Shown: positions 46,108 through 57,060 of the stretch, piece after piece
Layout: each line of letters opens with the position of its first letter
Numbering within the stretch: position 1 is the first letter of the stretch
Source: Annona cherimola
Taxonomy: Eukaryota; Streptophyta; Magnoliopsida; Magnoliales; Annonaceae
Length of the DNA: 64,000 nt
Direction of reading: 5' to 3'
NCBI GenBank assembly: GCA_030490835.1
Contig: CM059977.1
Span: 37,035,676-37,099,675, forward strand
Translations under genes and position numbers: made by a program
The notes under the pieces: generated by a model
Told to the model about the DNA's origin: nothing
What the model saw: the letters and a program-made list of their open reading frames with translations, nothing else
Databases searched by the model: none

Positions 46108-47550
46108 ATGAGTTCAGAAGGTGATGAACAACAACTTCAAATATTCTTCTTCCCATTCATGGCCCATGGACACACCATTCCAATGGTGGACATGTCCATT
46201 TCCTTCGCCAAACACGCCGTCCTCTCCACCATAATCACGACCCCCTTCAACGCCGCCCTCATTCACCAAACCATCGCCCCTGCACTCGACGCCGGCTACC
46301 ACCTCAAACTCCACCTCATCGACCTCCCATGCGCTGAGGCCGGATTGCCCCCCGGCCTCGGCCACACCGATCAAATCACCTCCAACAGCATGTTCTACGC
46401 CTTCATGAACGCTACCACCATGCTCGAACAGCCCTTTCACCACCTCCTACAACACGATCGCCCCCATTGCCTCGTCTCCGATGTCATGCTACCATGGACT
46501 GTCGACATCGCTGCCAACTTCGGCATACCCACTATCTTCTTTTCTGGCACTGGCTGCTTTGCTGCGTCCGCAGGGCTGAGCGTGCTGCACCACAATCCTC
46601 ACCACCACGTCCAATCAGACAACCAGCTCTTCGCCTTGCCCGGCCTCCCCCATCGAATCGAGATGACAAGATTGCAAATTCCCGAACCCATGAGGACGAA
46701 ATCCCATGTTTATGAATCGTGGGTGCGCAGAAGAGAGGCTGAGAGAAGGAGCTACGGCATCCTGGCCAATACCTTCCGTGAAATGGAAGAAGAATACGTT
46801 GAGTTCTTCTCCAAAGAGGTGGGTAGGAAGGTGTGGCCAATCGGCCCTGTTTCACTCACCAATCAGGACCTTTTCTGCAAGACCGGTCGAGGAAAGAAAG
46901 CCGACGTAGATGGAGATGAGTGTCTTAGATGGCTTGACTCCATGAAACCCTGCTCTGTAGTGTTTGTTAGTTTTGGGAGCTCATCATCCGTCCACGGGAG
47001 TACGCAGCTGTTTGAGATTGCGGCGGCTCTGGAAGCTTCAGGACATCCGTTCATTTGGGTGGTGAAGATCAATCACGAATGGCTGCCAGATGGGTTCGAA
47101 GAGAGAATGGAACGGAAGGGTCTGATCATAAGAGGCTGGGCGCCTCAAATCCTCATCCTCAACCATCCTTCTACAGGAGCATTCGTGACCCATTGCGGGT
47201 GGAATTCGGTGATTGAGGGAATAAGTGCAGGCCTGCCAATGATCACATGGCCAGCGTTTGCCGAGCAGTTCTTCAATGAGAAGCTGGTCACAGATGTGCT
47301 GAGGATTGGTGTTGGCGTGGGAGTTGCAGAGTGGGTAAATATCCGAGAGGAAAGGCCTTTGGTGAAGAGAGAGGAGATAGAAAGGGCCATAAGGGAGGTG
47401 ATGGAGGGGGGTGAAGAAGGCGAGGAGATGAGGAAGAGAGGAAGGCAGCTGAAGGAGATGGCCAAGAGCGCTGTGGAAGAAGGTGGCTCATCTGACCTTG
47501 CCATCACAAATCTAATTGATGAACTCAAGAAGATCTCTGGCTTTCATTGA
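46108..47550 (+). CDS. UDP-glycosyltransferase, UGT73-like (group D), second copy
   Basis: An intronless 480-residue frame, colinear with the gene at 2924 and highly similar to it all along. His22 in AHGH and Asp125 in LVSD are kept. The PSPG box is complete at residues 344-387 with Trp365 at position 22 and Gln387 at position 44, consistent with UDP-glucose use. It is six residues shorter than its paralogue, mainly by a gap in the stretch just before the PSPG box (NHEWLPDG against the longer YYESLSNEPWLPDG) and in the loop after EWVN. Differences cluster in the N-terminal acceptor half (for example around residues 45-60 and 80-100), so the acceptor may differ. Cytosolic, no signal peptide. 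An AATAAA signal lies at 47572. Codon choice is more GC-rich at third positions in its first half than in the paralogue. Confidence 0.93.
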   Translation: MSSEGDEQQLQIFFFPFMAHGHTIPMVDMSISFAKHAVLSTIITTPFNAALIHQTIAPALDAGYHLKLHLIDLPCAEAGLPPGLGHTDQITSNSMFYAFMNATTMLEQPFHHLLQHDRPHCLVSDVMLPWTVDIAANFGIPTIFFSGTGCFAASAGLSVLHHNPHHHVQSDNQLFALPGLPHRIEMTRLQIPEPMRTKSHVYESWVRRREAERRSYGILANTFREMEEEYVEFFSKEVGRKVWPIGPVSLTNQDLFCKTGRGKKADVDGDECLRWLDSMKPCSVVFVSFGSSSSVHGSTQLFEIAAALEASGHPFIWVVKINHEWLPDGFEERMERKGLIIRGWAPQILILNHPSTGAFVTHCGWNSVIEGISAGLPMITWPAFAEQFFNEKLVTDVLRIGVGVGVAEWVNIREERPLVKREEIERAIREVMEGGEEGEEMRKRGRQLKEMAKSAVEEGGSSDLAITNLIDELKKISGFH

Positions 47551-47571
47551 ACTACTTAGATTACTTCCAAA

Positions 47572-47577
47572 AATAAA
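47572..47577 (+). terminator. Candidate polyadenylation signal of the second UGT
   Basis: AATAAA 22 bases after the stop codon. It is close to the stop, so a downstream signal could be used instead. Confidence 0.4.
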
Positions 47578-49049
47578 GTATTGAGAGGATCGTTGGGGTT
47601 GAAATCTTTTCCTCTTGGTCATCTGTTGCAAGATTTGTGTGTGTGGGGATGGGATGGAAATTTCTTTGCTCATCAATGCGACCACGGACAATTTCTATCG
47701 GTCTCCCTGTTGGAATACAGTGTAATACATATATGCAGATCACTCTTTTCTTCTGATTGAAGCTCTGAACTTACTCATTTTCTTCCAATGATTTTTATTA
47801 TCTTTTAAAAACATTTTTAATTATAATGAAATGCTAATTTATTATTTTAAATATATTTAATAAATCTTTTCATTGTTTTGTCACCACTCAATGACGAAAT
47901 GATTAATATAAATGTGTATAGAATGTTAGGATAGGAAAGTTTAGATTTCTTACCCTCTCTTTTGGAGTACACCTCCCTCAATATAACCAGTCATCCAGAT
48001 TCCAGGGTGGCTAAAAGCAAAAAAATAAAATAAAATGAAAAAATCTTAGTCATTTCATTTACAATTACAGGGAATAGTGAATGCAAATGGCTCTTTTACA
48101 TATGCATGGAATGTGAAATGGGCATGGTCGTGACAGAGTGGGTTTAGCGAAATATCAATATTCATATGAAAAAATAACCATTAATATGTAATGAAATAGA
48201 TACCTTTTGTAAAATGATATGTTAATAGATTATTTTTAATGTGTTCGACAAATCTTTTAGAAATATTGACGGGCTAACCATTTCAGAGGTAGTAATGTAT
48301 TGAATATCAACGGGCTTTAATTACAGTGAAGGGGAAAAGTTGCATGAGATATGTAACAGGTTGTATTGGAAATTGAAAAATACATATTCAATTCAAGAAT
48401 ATTAGATCCTTGGAGCATTTGGTAAGGTTTATCCCAAATATACATGTTACATATTACTAAAAAAAAATAAATATCTACCCCTATATTTTCAAAAATGCCA
48501 ATACCCATAACATCCTTTCACCATTGTGCTGCTTTTTTACATTTTAAACCCTTTAAATTTATGTATTTACGTTTAAAACCTGATGTTTATATATTTATAT
48601 TTTAAACTTTGAATGTTTCATTGCCTATGTAGTCGGCGGGAACGCATGGGATTTCCCATGCATCTAGCCACAAAATTTTTTTTATTTTTTATTTTCTATA
48701 AAATTATTACCATTTTCGAAAATATATATTTTCTGATTTCAAACATAAAGGTATTTTAGCAATTTTCAACGTTTAAAAATGACAATGAAAAGTGACTAAA
48801 ATACATGTTCGAACTCCACAAAAAAATATATATATATATCTTAAAAAATGATACAACTTGATATATTAGTTGAATATACTAAGAATAATAATTTTATGAA
48901 ACATAAAAATAGATTTTATGTTTGGATACATGTAAGGGTGCAACATGGGTCGGATTGTACTGGGTTTACATGAATCCTAACCCTAAGCCTACCCAATTTA
49001 ATTGATCCTACCATAATCCTAATATAAAAATTCGAGTTCGTCTTTAGTC
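47578..49049. other. Intergenic DNA with a fold-back remnant
   Basis: No gene. About 48670-48905 has loosely complementary halves (ggtattttagcaattttcaa then atgac...actaaaatacatg) and a ttgaatatactaag end word, matching the loose pattern of the tatatttaa fold-back family. Confidence 0.4.
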
Positions 49050-49052
49050 TTA

Positions 49053-49328
49053 GAGTGTGTTTGGTAAATAGTAAAAAAGTCAAAATAAATGTTTTCATTC
49101 TCCATATTTGCCTAATTTTATAATCATTTCTTCATATCATCATATAAACTACTTTATTTTTTTAATCATTTTTACACAACAACCTACACAACTAATCAAT
49201 CTATTTTAACTTTATTCTTCATACTCCTCACCATGACACCAACCATATCATATCATTTTCTTTTGATTTAACAACTTTTATATTAGAAACTTTCCATCTA
49301 AAAATTTTATAACTTCTAAAACACACCC
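49053..49328 (+). mobile_element. Tourist-like MITE, complete copy
   Basis: 276 bp with left end GAGTGTGTTTGGTAA and right end aaaacacaccc, flanked by TTA at 49050-49052 and 49329-49331. The core (caatctattttaactttattct near 49197) is that of the copy at 45406. Confidence 0.85.
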
Positions 49329-50086
49329 TTAGTTCTGGGTTAAATTGTGGATTATTCTCAAACTAATAAAAGTTTAAATTTACCAATAGAAATAACAAAC
49401 TTTTTAAAATTTATTAAATTCGCACAACTAATTCTAAAATATATTTTTGATCATGATAACTTATTTATTCATAATTTACACATAAATATATTTATATAAC
49501 ATATGATATCTTTAATTTTGATGAAAGTCGATCTTCTAATTGAAAGATAATACTAAGTATAATAAAATAATGAATTTACCATCAACAATTAAGGTAAGAA
49601 AAATAATAGAGTTATATGAAATCACTCTCTAAATAAGTTTAATAAAAATTAAAATTTATACATCTCATAATTAATTAATATGTATGCAATAATTTTAAAA
49701 AGTTGATATATTTGTAATTATTGCAAATTAAGTTGACATAGATGCAACAGATTCAATTTTTTATGCACAAATATAGATGACATTTAAATTTTATAGTTTA
49801 ATTAAATGATTGAGTTAGATTTTGGTACCAATTTGATGTAAATTTGGTATTAATTTCATGTACTCCCTAGGGTTGCAACTTATACCGAGTTCGCATAACA
49901 CAATTTCTAATAGTGTTCGAACTTATTTTTTAAAATTCAAACCTAATGAACCTAATTTGTAAATATGATAGGATTAAGGTTTAAGTGAAGCCGAACCTAA
50001 ATCGAATTTGTATTTTGTATTTATTATAACTATATTATATGTAATATCTAAATAATATTTCTTTATATTTTATATTATATATTTGA

Positions 50087-50449
50087 GAAATGATCCTATT
50101 AGCCTGGACTACCCAAATGACTCGCTAAGCTCACACAAAAAACTCATTTAAAATATTTTTTATTTTTTCTTCATACCTTGTTTACCTAAGTGTATTTAAT
50201 ACATAAATCAAGTTTTACCTTTTTGGACGTATGTATATATTTTTCGATATTTTTTAACACTTATGTGTGTATATATATTTAAAATCTTAAAAAAATATAC
50301 ACATGTCCAAAAAGGTAAAACTTGGTTTATTTGTTAAATATACTGAGATAAACAAGTATATAAACAAAAAAGCAAAAAAATATTTTAAATGAATTTTTTG
50401 ATATAGGTTACGTGAGCTATTTGCTTAGCCTGGGCTAACAAGATCATTC
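50087..50449. mobile_element. Fold-back element with AATGATC ends
   Basis: The ends AATGATCCTATTAGCC and, inward from the right, AATGATCTTGTTAGCC are inverted repeats that continue through a long stem (attcatttaaaatattttt type words on both sides). The inner arms (tttaatacataaatcaagttttacc against ggtaaaacttggtttatttgttaaa) share the core of the 5847 element. The words ttctttatattt lie outside both ends (50059, 50449) and may mark the target site. Confidence 0.6.
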
Positions 50450-50960
50450 TTCTTTATATTTATATTTATATTTATATGCATATTTGGAATATTATAATTA
50501 TATTATTAATAAAATATATTATTTTTATTATATTTATCTTTTATTTCTATCATTTACTTCTACATATGTTAATTTTCTTCATTTATCATTTTTTATGTTA
50601 AATTTTTCTAGAAATATTCTTTATATTGTTATATTTTTAAAAAAATATATGTAGTTTGACTATATATTATGACGTTTACATGCATGATTTATTATTATTA
50701 TTATATATTCATATGAAATTCTAAATTTATTATTCTTAAATAAAATATAAATTCATAAACTGAAATTCCAATCTGAATCTCAATCCAAATCCAATTATCA
50801 AAAATAAGATTAGAGTTTAGGTTTTACAAATAAGGTTAGGTTAGTATTAATATTTTATGAATAGGGTCAGAGTTAAATTGAACTCAAGTTTCATGAGCCC
50901 AAGTTACACTCTTAATTCTCCCAATTTAAGTTGAAATCAGGTCTATTAAATAAAAATTTC

Positions 50961-51050
50961 TCAAAAATAAAATTCAATTTTAATTTTGAAACCAGATTGG
51001 GTTTTCACAAAAATAAAATTCAATTTTAATTTTGAAACCAGATTGGGTTG
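50961..51050 (+). repeat. 46-bp tandem duplication
   Basis: aaaaataaaattcaatttt through accagattgggtt occurs at 50963 and again at 51009, almost unchanged, so it is a recent duplication. Confidence 0.9.
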
Positions 51051-52975
51051 GGTGGGTACGAACCAACCCGGCGTCAAGCCCCTTCATATATAGTAGCTTC
51101 CACAGGGCCGGCCTATATGGCCCCTTTTCAATTTTCCAAAATGCAACCTTACTTTCCCTTTCTCATCTAGCTCCTCTAGTGACATGCTGCTTCCGAAGGA
51201 TTCAAAAAGTTTAAACGGGATGAAAAATATATGAAAATGTAATTATATGTATTGGAAATCAAAAAAAGTTTTATTAAAAATATAAAAAATTATCTTGAAA
51301 ATTGAAAAAAATTTCATTTTGAGTTGAAAAAATTGTATTAGAAATGAACTAAGATCCTTTCGAATACCTATGTGGCATGATGTTCTTTTTTTTTTGATGA
51401 GATGATCTTCTTAACTTTGATATACGTAAATATTTGTACTTTTTTTTTGTTTTGCATGAAAATGTAAGCACGGGTATTTATTTCACATGCCGAAAGTTAC
51501 AATTTTGAGATATTTATTTCTTCTAAATCAAATGTCAAAAGTTACAATTTTGAGATATTTATTTTTTTCTAAATTTCAAAAATTAACCGTTTCTTGGGGT
51601 GAAAACTGAAAACTGTTGTTTTTAAAATTCATAAAAAATATATACATATGTCTAAAACTTGTAAATTATGGGCAAAACTTTTAAATTCTGATATATGAAT
51701 TAAATATACTTGGTCGTATATTAGGAAAAAAATTTTGAAAGTAGAAAAAACACCTATGCGTTGGATAAAAAAAAAATTAGTTCTTTGTCAATCAGACGAT
51801 TGCAACAATAATCTAAAACATAAAAATATGCATGCACTAAGTAATTTAGACAATTAAATGGGCTAAGAGTGGGCTGTGGGCAATCCCATGTTGTGTCACT
51901 GGGCCTAGTCGAAGATATATGGGCAAAAACTGGGCTTATTGAATTGCTAATGGCGCAACATTTGGGCTGATGGGCGACTCCCATGATGTGAGCCCTTGCT
52001 TAGCAATGTGGACGTTACTGCATTGTCTTGCGGGCTCAGAACTGGGCTCATTGTTGTGGTCTGAGTAATGTTAAGCTGGTTGAGTGCTGATCATGAGCCC
52101 TGGATTAGAAATCTTGGAACTCGTTAGATTATCTCACAAGCTCGTTGAGCTCAACTTAGGTTAATGGGTTGGTGTAGCACGTGTTTTTTAGTGCGCTACG
52201 ATGGGCCGGCAAATGGGCCTAAAAGTGTAAGGTAGGATCAATTAAAATATATAACCATGAATTAAAAAAATAAATGAGCATACACCAGAGAAAAAAATAA
52301 ATATGAGATGTGAGTTAGCGGGTCAGCCGGTTAGATATGATGCGAGTTAAATGCAGAAATTAAACGTGCAAAAAATAAAAATATAAACAGTGTAGAAAAG
52401 GGGTTCAAGATCAGAAATGAAAAAAATATAAAAGATGTAAACATGAGGGTTAAAGAAGGGAGATGCAAGCGTTACGGCTTTTAGATGATACAAGTTTTTA
52501 GAGATTTTTAAATGATGCGAGTTAGTCAAATACAAACATATATCTCAATTAGACGCAATTAGCAGTTAGTAACATGTATATAAATTTTGGTAAAATTTAA
52601 TATATTAATTTTTTGGAGTTGCCACTAACCATATAATGGTGGTTAGTCCGTATACAATAAGGCACTGAAATACAGAGATTTTCTGGGTGAACTCTCAACT
52701 AGAAAAAAAATATAACTTTATTTTTCTAGTACATCGGTCCTAGGAGTGCGAAAAATTAACATACATTTTTTTATGTAAAAACTCAAGAGGGTGGAGGAGG
52801 GAATTTAATCCCTAGGCTTTTTTTTTAGGCCCTAACTCAATTTGAAAGTTGGATGCGGGTAGTTGTTCTTACTACGTGGAAATAAAATGTTTCTTATGAT
52901 AATTTGATTTTATATTTTGTTTTTTATATATTTATTTCATAAATATAATGACGCATACTTGTTGCGTACGTAAAA
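51051..52975. other. Intergenic DNA
   Basis: No gene supported. A 35-bp direct repeat, aaagttacaattttgagatattta, occurs at about 51493 and 51539. A block at 52612-52660 (ggagttgccactaacc, then ggtggttagtccg) is a small inverted repeat of a type I associate with plant LTR-element remnants, without further support. Confidence 0.4.
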
Positions 52976-53560
52976 AAAAGTTTTCAGCAGCTTTTTTTTT
53001 TTAAAAAAAAGGAATAAAAAAATGACAAAGAGAAGAAATGATAACGTGCTGGTGAGTTTTTTTTCTCTTTTGATATTTTTTTTAAATGAAAAGGTGAAAA
53101 AGGACGTGCTGGTGGGCTTTACTCTCTCTCGATTTGTTTTTAAAAAAAAAAACAAAAAAATGAAAAAAAGGTGAGCAGAGGACGTACTTATAAGTTTTGC
53201 ACTTTCTTGATTTTTTTTTAAAAAAATATGAAAAAAAAGGTGGAAAGAGGACGTGTTGGAGACTTGTTTGTTTGTTTTTTTAAAAAAAAAAACGGAAAAA
53301 TAACAAGAGAGGAAAGAGGACGAGCTGGAGACTTGTTTTTTTTTAAAAAAAAAAAACAAAACAAAAACAAAAAAATGAAAAGGAGAAGAATGATAACGTG
53401 TCAGTGGGTTTTTGGCTTTCTTTGATTTTTTTTTAAAAAAACAAAAAAAGACGTGCTGGAGACTTGTTTTCTTGACCTTTTGTTTTTTAAAAAAAAAAAA
53501 GTAAAAAAAAAATTAAAAAAGGAGAGGAATGATAACGTGTTGGATAGTCTATTGCCTTTG
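52976..53560 (+). repeat. Array of about eight T-run/A-run units with a gacgtgctgg word
   Basis: A variant of ACGTGCTGG recurs at 53043, 53104, 53182, 53251, 53321, 53396, 53451 and 53534 (spacing 55-83). Between them each unit has a T run directly followed by an A run (a self-complementary block) and a gaaaagg/gagag stretch. The unit length is irregular because the runs vary. A lone related unit lies at 63860-63960. ORFs on both strands here are poly-Lys or poly-Phe artefacts. Confidence 0.8.
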
Positions 53561-55048
53561 AAAAAAATGAAAAGTGAAATATCAGGCAATGACGGTTGGA
53601 TGCATCTGGCTTTCAGACATTTTCGTTTTTTTTTTTTATAAAAGAAAGAAGAAGACGGTGAAGGTTATTCAAGAGGCATTGAAAAATTCCAACAGAGGCA
53701 TGCTTGGAAATTTTTTCAATTTTTTTTTTTTTTTTGGGCGTAGGAAGAAAATGGATTAGTGTAGCAAAGGGAGAACTTGGGTTTTTTGGGATGCTTTTCC
53801 ACCGTAGGAAATGAGGGGAGAGTGGGTCCTTTTATAAGATTTTAAGTTTGAAATTTGCATGTTGGTATTTTCTTTTGATTTATTTGGCACAATTCCATAT
53901 TTCCTTTTTTGGCAAAATTCTAACAAAAATGGACCTTTTGGTAATTTTATAAGTGGTTTTTGAAAACCACCAATGTGCCCCTTGTTTTGCTTGGCTAGAA
54001 ATTCAAATCTTTTTTAGCATTTAATTTTGTGTATTTTTGACCTTTTATTTATGTCTTGATTGTTAAATATTTTCCATGACTTTTGATAGGGCCCTCATTT
54101 ATTGATGTCCTTCATTTATTTTAACGGTTCAGATTTTTACTTAATAAGTTGGATTTATCAATTTTATTTATCACTTGAAAATATTGCAAATTCTCCTCTT
54201 TCTTTGGTCAAATTGATCTTGACCATTAAAATCTCATAAAATGTTGATTATTTGTTTAATCCAAACCGTTTATCATGTCGATTCCATTCCAATTATCTTG
54301 AGAAAGTATCCTTCGCTTCATCATGAATGCGAATTGCCCTTGATTTGCCATATGGATTAGTGGTTGTCACCTCCGCAGTGGGCTTGAAGCATTAGAGGCC
54401 CATGGATCCTACACAATTTTGGGCTTGCAAATATATGGGTTAAAAATTCAAAAATGAATCCACAAAACCTTGAATATGTATAACAAATTATCGTAAGCCC
54501 ATTTGAAATTTTATTATATATATATTTTTTTACATTTTTGTGGGGTGTCAACAGTTGGCCACATTTATTTGATGATAATGAACATTGTCATTAAAGAAGG
54601 TATGATTGACACCTAAAATTTGTGGTTTAGTATAATCTTCTTAACCTTTATAGTTTTCCCTTCCCTCTTACATTTTATGCTATTTGGACTACCTTTAGTA
54701 ATTTTCTTGCAACCTTATGAATTTTCATAACTTATTTTTTATTATAGATTTATTATCTTAATATCTTTTAACTCTCTTTTAACCATGTGAATAGTAAAGC
54801 TGTAGGATTCTTAAGGTTATATTTTGAGACGAGATTTTCATTTAATTTGTACTGATGATAGTTTTCACAAGGTATTTAAAATTACACTACTCATTGCATG
54901 TGATCTATCCACTGGTTTTAGATGCGTGAAATTTCATTGATCCATCCAAGTAAGTTAACTACAATATCAAAATGGTAGTATATGGTAACTTTTCATATTT
55001 TAAGGTATTTATTTATTTATCGTTTTTATTACTATTATTATTTTCTTT
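53561..55048. other. AT-rich intergenic DNA
   Basis: No gene. At 54541-54552 ggggtgtcaaca reads tgttgacacccc on the - strand, a word that commonly starts plant LTRs, but no partner was found. Near 54588 cattgtcattaaagaaggta resembles attgtcatttaagaaggta of the RE1 tail (15053), which could be another scrap of Athila tail. Confidence 0.4.
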
Positions 55049-55300
55049 CCCCTCACCATATTTCAGGGTATCTGGGAATTTTTCTATGCTCTTTTTTTTT
55101 TTTTGCAAATTTTTCCCTCACCATATTTCAGGGTATCTGAGAATTTTTCTATGCTCTTTTTTTTTCCTTTATACTTCTTTTTTTCAAATTTTTTCTTTAC
55201 CATATTTCAAGATATCTGGGGATTTTCTTCTTTTTTTTCTTTATACTTCTTTTTTTCTCAAATCTTCCCCTCACCATATTTCAGGGTATCTGGGGATTTT
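55049..55300 (-). repeat. Four tandem copies of an Athila-tail motif, antisense
   Basis: CTCACCATATTTCAGGGTAT and close variants recur at 55050, 55116, about 55196 and 55269 (spacing 66-80), separated by T-rich filler with tttttctttatactcc/tctatgctc words. The 26 bases at 55049-55074 are the exact reverse complement of RE1 15330-15355, in its non-coding tail. Thus it is a fragment of an Athila-type tail in which this motif was multiplied. Confidence 0.85.
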
Positions 55301-55700
55301 CTTTATACTCCTTTTTTTATATTATAATTTATCATTTTTCATAATGATATTAGTAGTTGCCTCATTGGATGGGAAAATGCTGTAGTATTCTTTTATCTAC
55401 CCATTTTCATTGATCTTTATATGAAATCCATTGCCTTTTACTTATTATTATTATTACTATTAAAAAAATTTATATATGTATATATATTTTATCTTAAATT
55501 TTGTTAAAAATATTTTTACTATTTACTTCTCGCTTCTTGTTCATATATTATTATTATTATTATTATTTTTACTCTTTCTTATTTTCGTATTATTTCTCAT
55601 TACTTACTTATATTTATATTTATATGTTTTTACTAATGTATATATAATGTTTCTTCCATTCTCTTTTTTCTTCTTTCTCCTTTTTTTTTAAAAAAACGAA
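55301..55700. other. T-rich low-complexity DNA
   Basis: Runs of T, TTA and TATA words, no gene. Confidence 0.5.
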
Positions 55701-57060
55701 AATGGATATTATGCCAAAATATGCAATTGGCCTCCTTCGAAGCTAAGGGTAGTCGATGCAGCTGGGTCATTTTGGCAATCCTGAATTTGGATGGACGGTT
55801 TGGATGAATCGATTGTTGTGATGGCAAAGCGATTGCGGTAGTCACGCGAACCACCATACGCAAGGGAGCTCTTAGGATTAGGTTGTCGATCGAAACCCTT
55901 CCTTCCCCTTTCTCTTTCGTCGCTTTCTGCCACCGCACGAGGTAAAGCTCGCCCCTTCTTTCCTTTGCTTGCTGCCACCGGGGGGTAGGTCTCTTCTTCC
56001 CCGTGCTGCCGGTGCTGGAGCGCTGGATGGCCAAAATGATGGGTTAAACTGCCGAGAAGGAGACAACATCAGAGCTATTTCTCGCCAATGGGTCATTCTG
56101 ATTGCGGAGAAGAGTCGCGGCTGCTACTGGGCTGTTTGCTGGCTGGAGTGAAGACATCGGCTGACTAGAATGAGACGACAATCTTCAGCTTCATGCACCC
56201 GTGCTAAATGGATCGGCTTGATGGTGCAGTAGAGGCTGATGGAGGCGGACCTATAGATGGCGACTTCCCGTGACCTCCCTGAACATGCTGAGCGGCAAGC
56301 CGTATGTAACCTTGTGCCTTGTTGGAGTAAACTGGTGGAGAAAAAGCCAAGCCCGCTCTTATGTAATGGATGTTGGCTAGTCGGGACCCGATATGGTTAT
56401 TAGCCAATGGACTTGCAACCGATGGCAGTGAAGATGCAGGAACTGAACCTCCCTGTCGGATATGGACAGCTGTTTTGGACTGTGCAGCTTTGAGAAGGAT
56501 GACCACGACCGTTCTGGAGCGGAGTATCTACGACGTTGAGAGGTTGTCAGGGAGGAGACACTGCCGCTGGATCGCCGGGGCTGGGACAACGTTAAAGGAG
56601 CTGTCAGCGGAGATTTCTCTTCTCCGATCACCGAAATCTCCTTTTTTCTGTTGCTTCTCTCGTTGATCTATCGCTGGTAAGCTCCTTTTCCCCACTGCCT
56701 TTTCCCTCTTCTTCCTTTTTTTCACCGTCATTAGGGCTTTTGAATATATTTTCCTTCTTAGGGTTGAGGTTTCGGCTAAAGAAATGATAAATGAGGACTG
56801 GTTTCCGGCAGGCTATAGCTGGAGGTGGCTGCTGCCATTGGCAGCTTGTTTACTTGGGATGATTCGATCATGGCTACCTTTAATGGCTGATGCGGTGGTG
56901 CTATGCTACAGGTTAGATCGAGGAGATGACACTGAAGGGCTGCCTTCTGGAGAGGAGGCGCTGCCGCTGGAGCTAGACCGCCGAGGCTGAGACGACGCTG
57001 CAGACGCTGCTGCCTCTTGAAAACACGAATAGGGAAAATGACCATTTTTTTCTTTTTTGC
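55701..57060. other. GC-richer region with an internal duplication, no gene identified
   Basis: Composition changes sharply from the flanks. Overlapping ORFs occur on both strands without any recognisable domain. A ggag[a/g]c[a/g]ctgccgctgg...cgcc[g/g]gggctg block near 56550 recurs with changes near 56953 (gaggcgctgccgctggag, then cgccgaggctgag). It could be leader or first-exon sequence of a gene, or captured gene sequence in a transposon; I cannot tell. Confidence 0.4.

Noticed and set aside
52937..53641. Long Phe- or Lys-rich ORFs on both strands
   Set aside because: They come from the T-run/A-run array and have no protein character.
55103..55385. Hydrophobic ORFs resembling membrane segments
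   Set aside because: They are encoded by T-rich filler and the antisense Athila-tail repeats.
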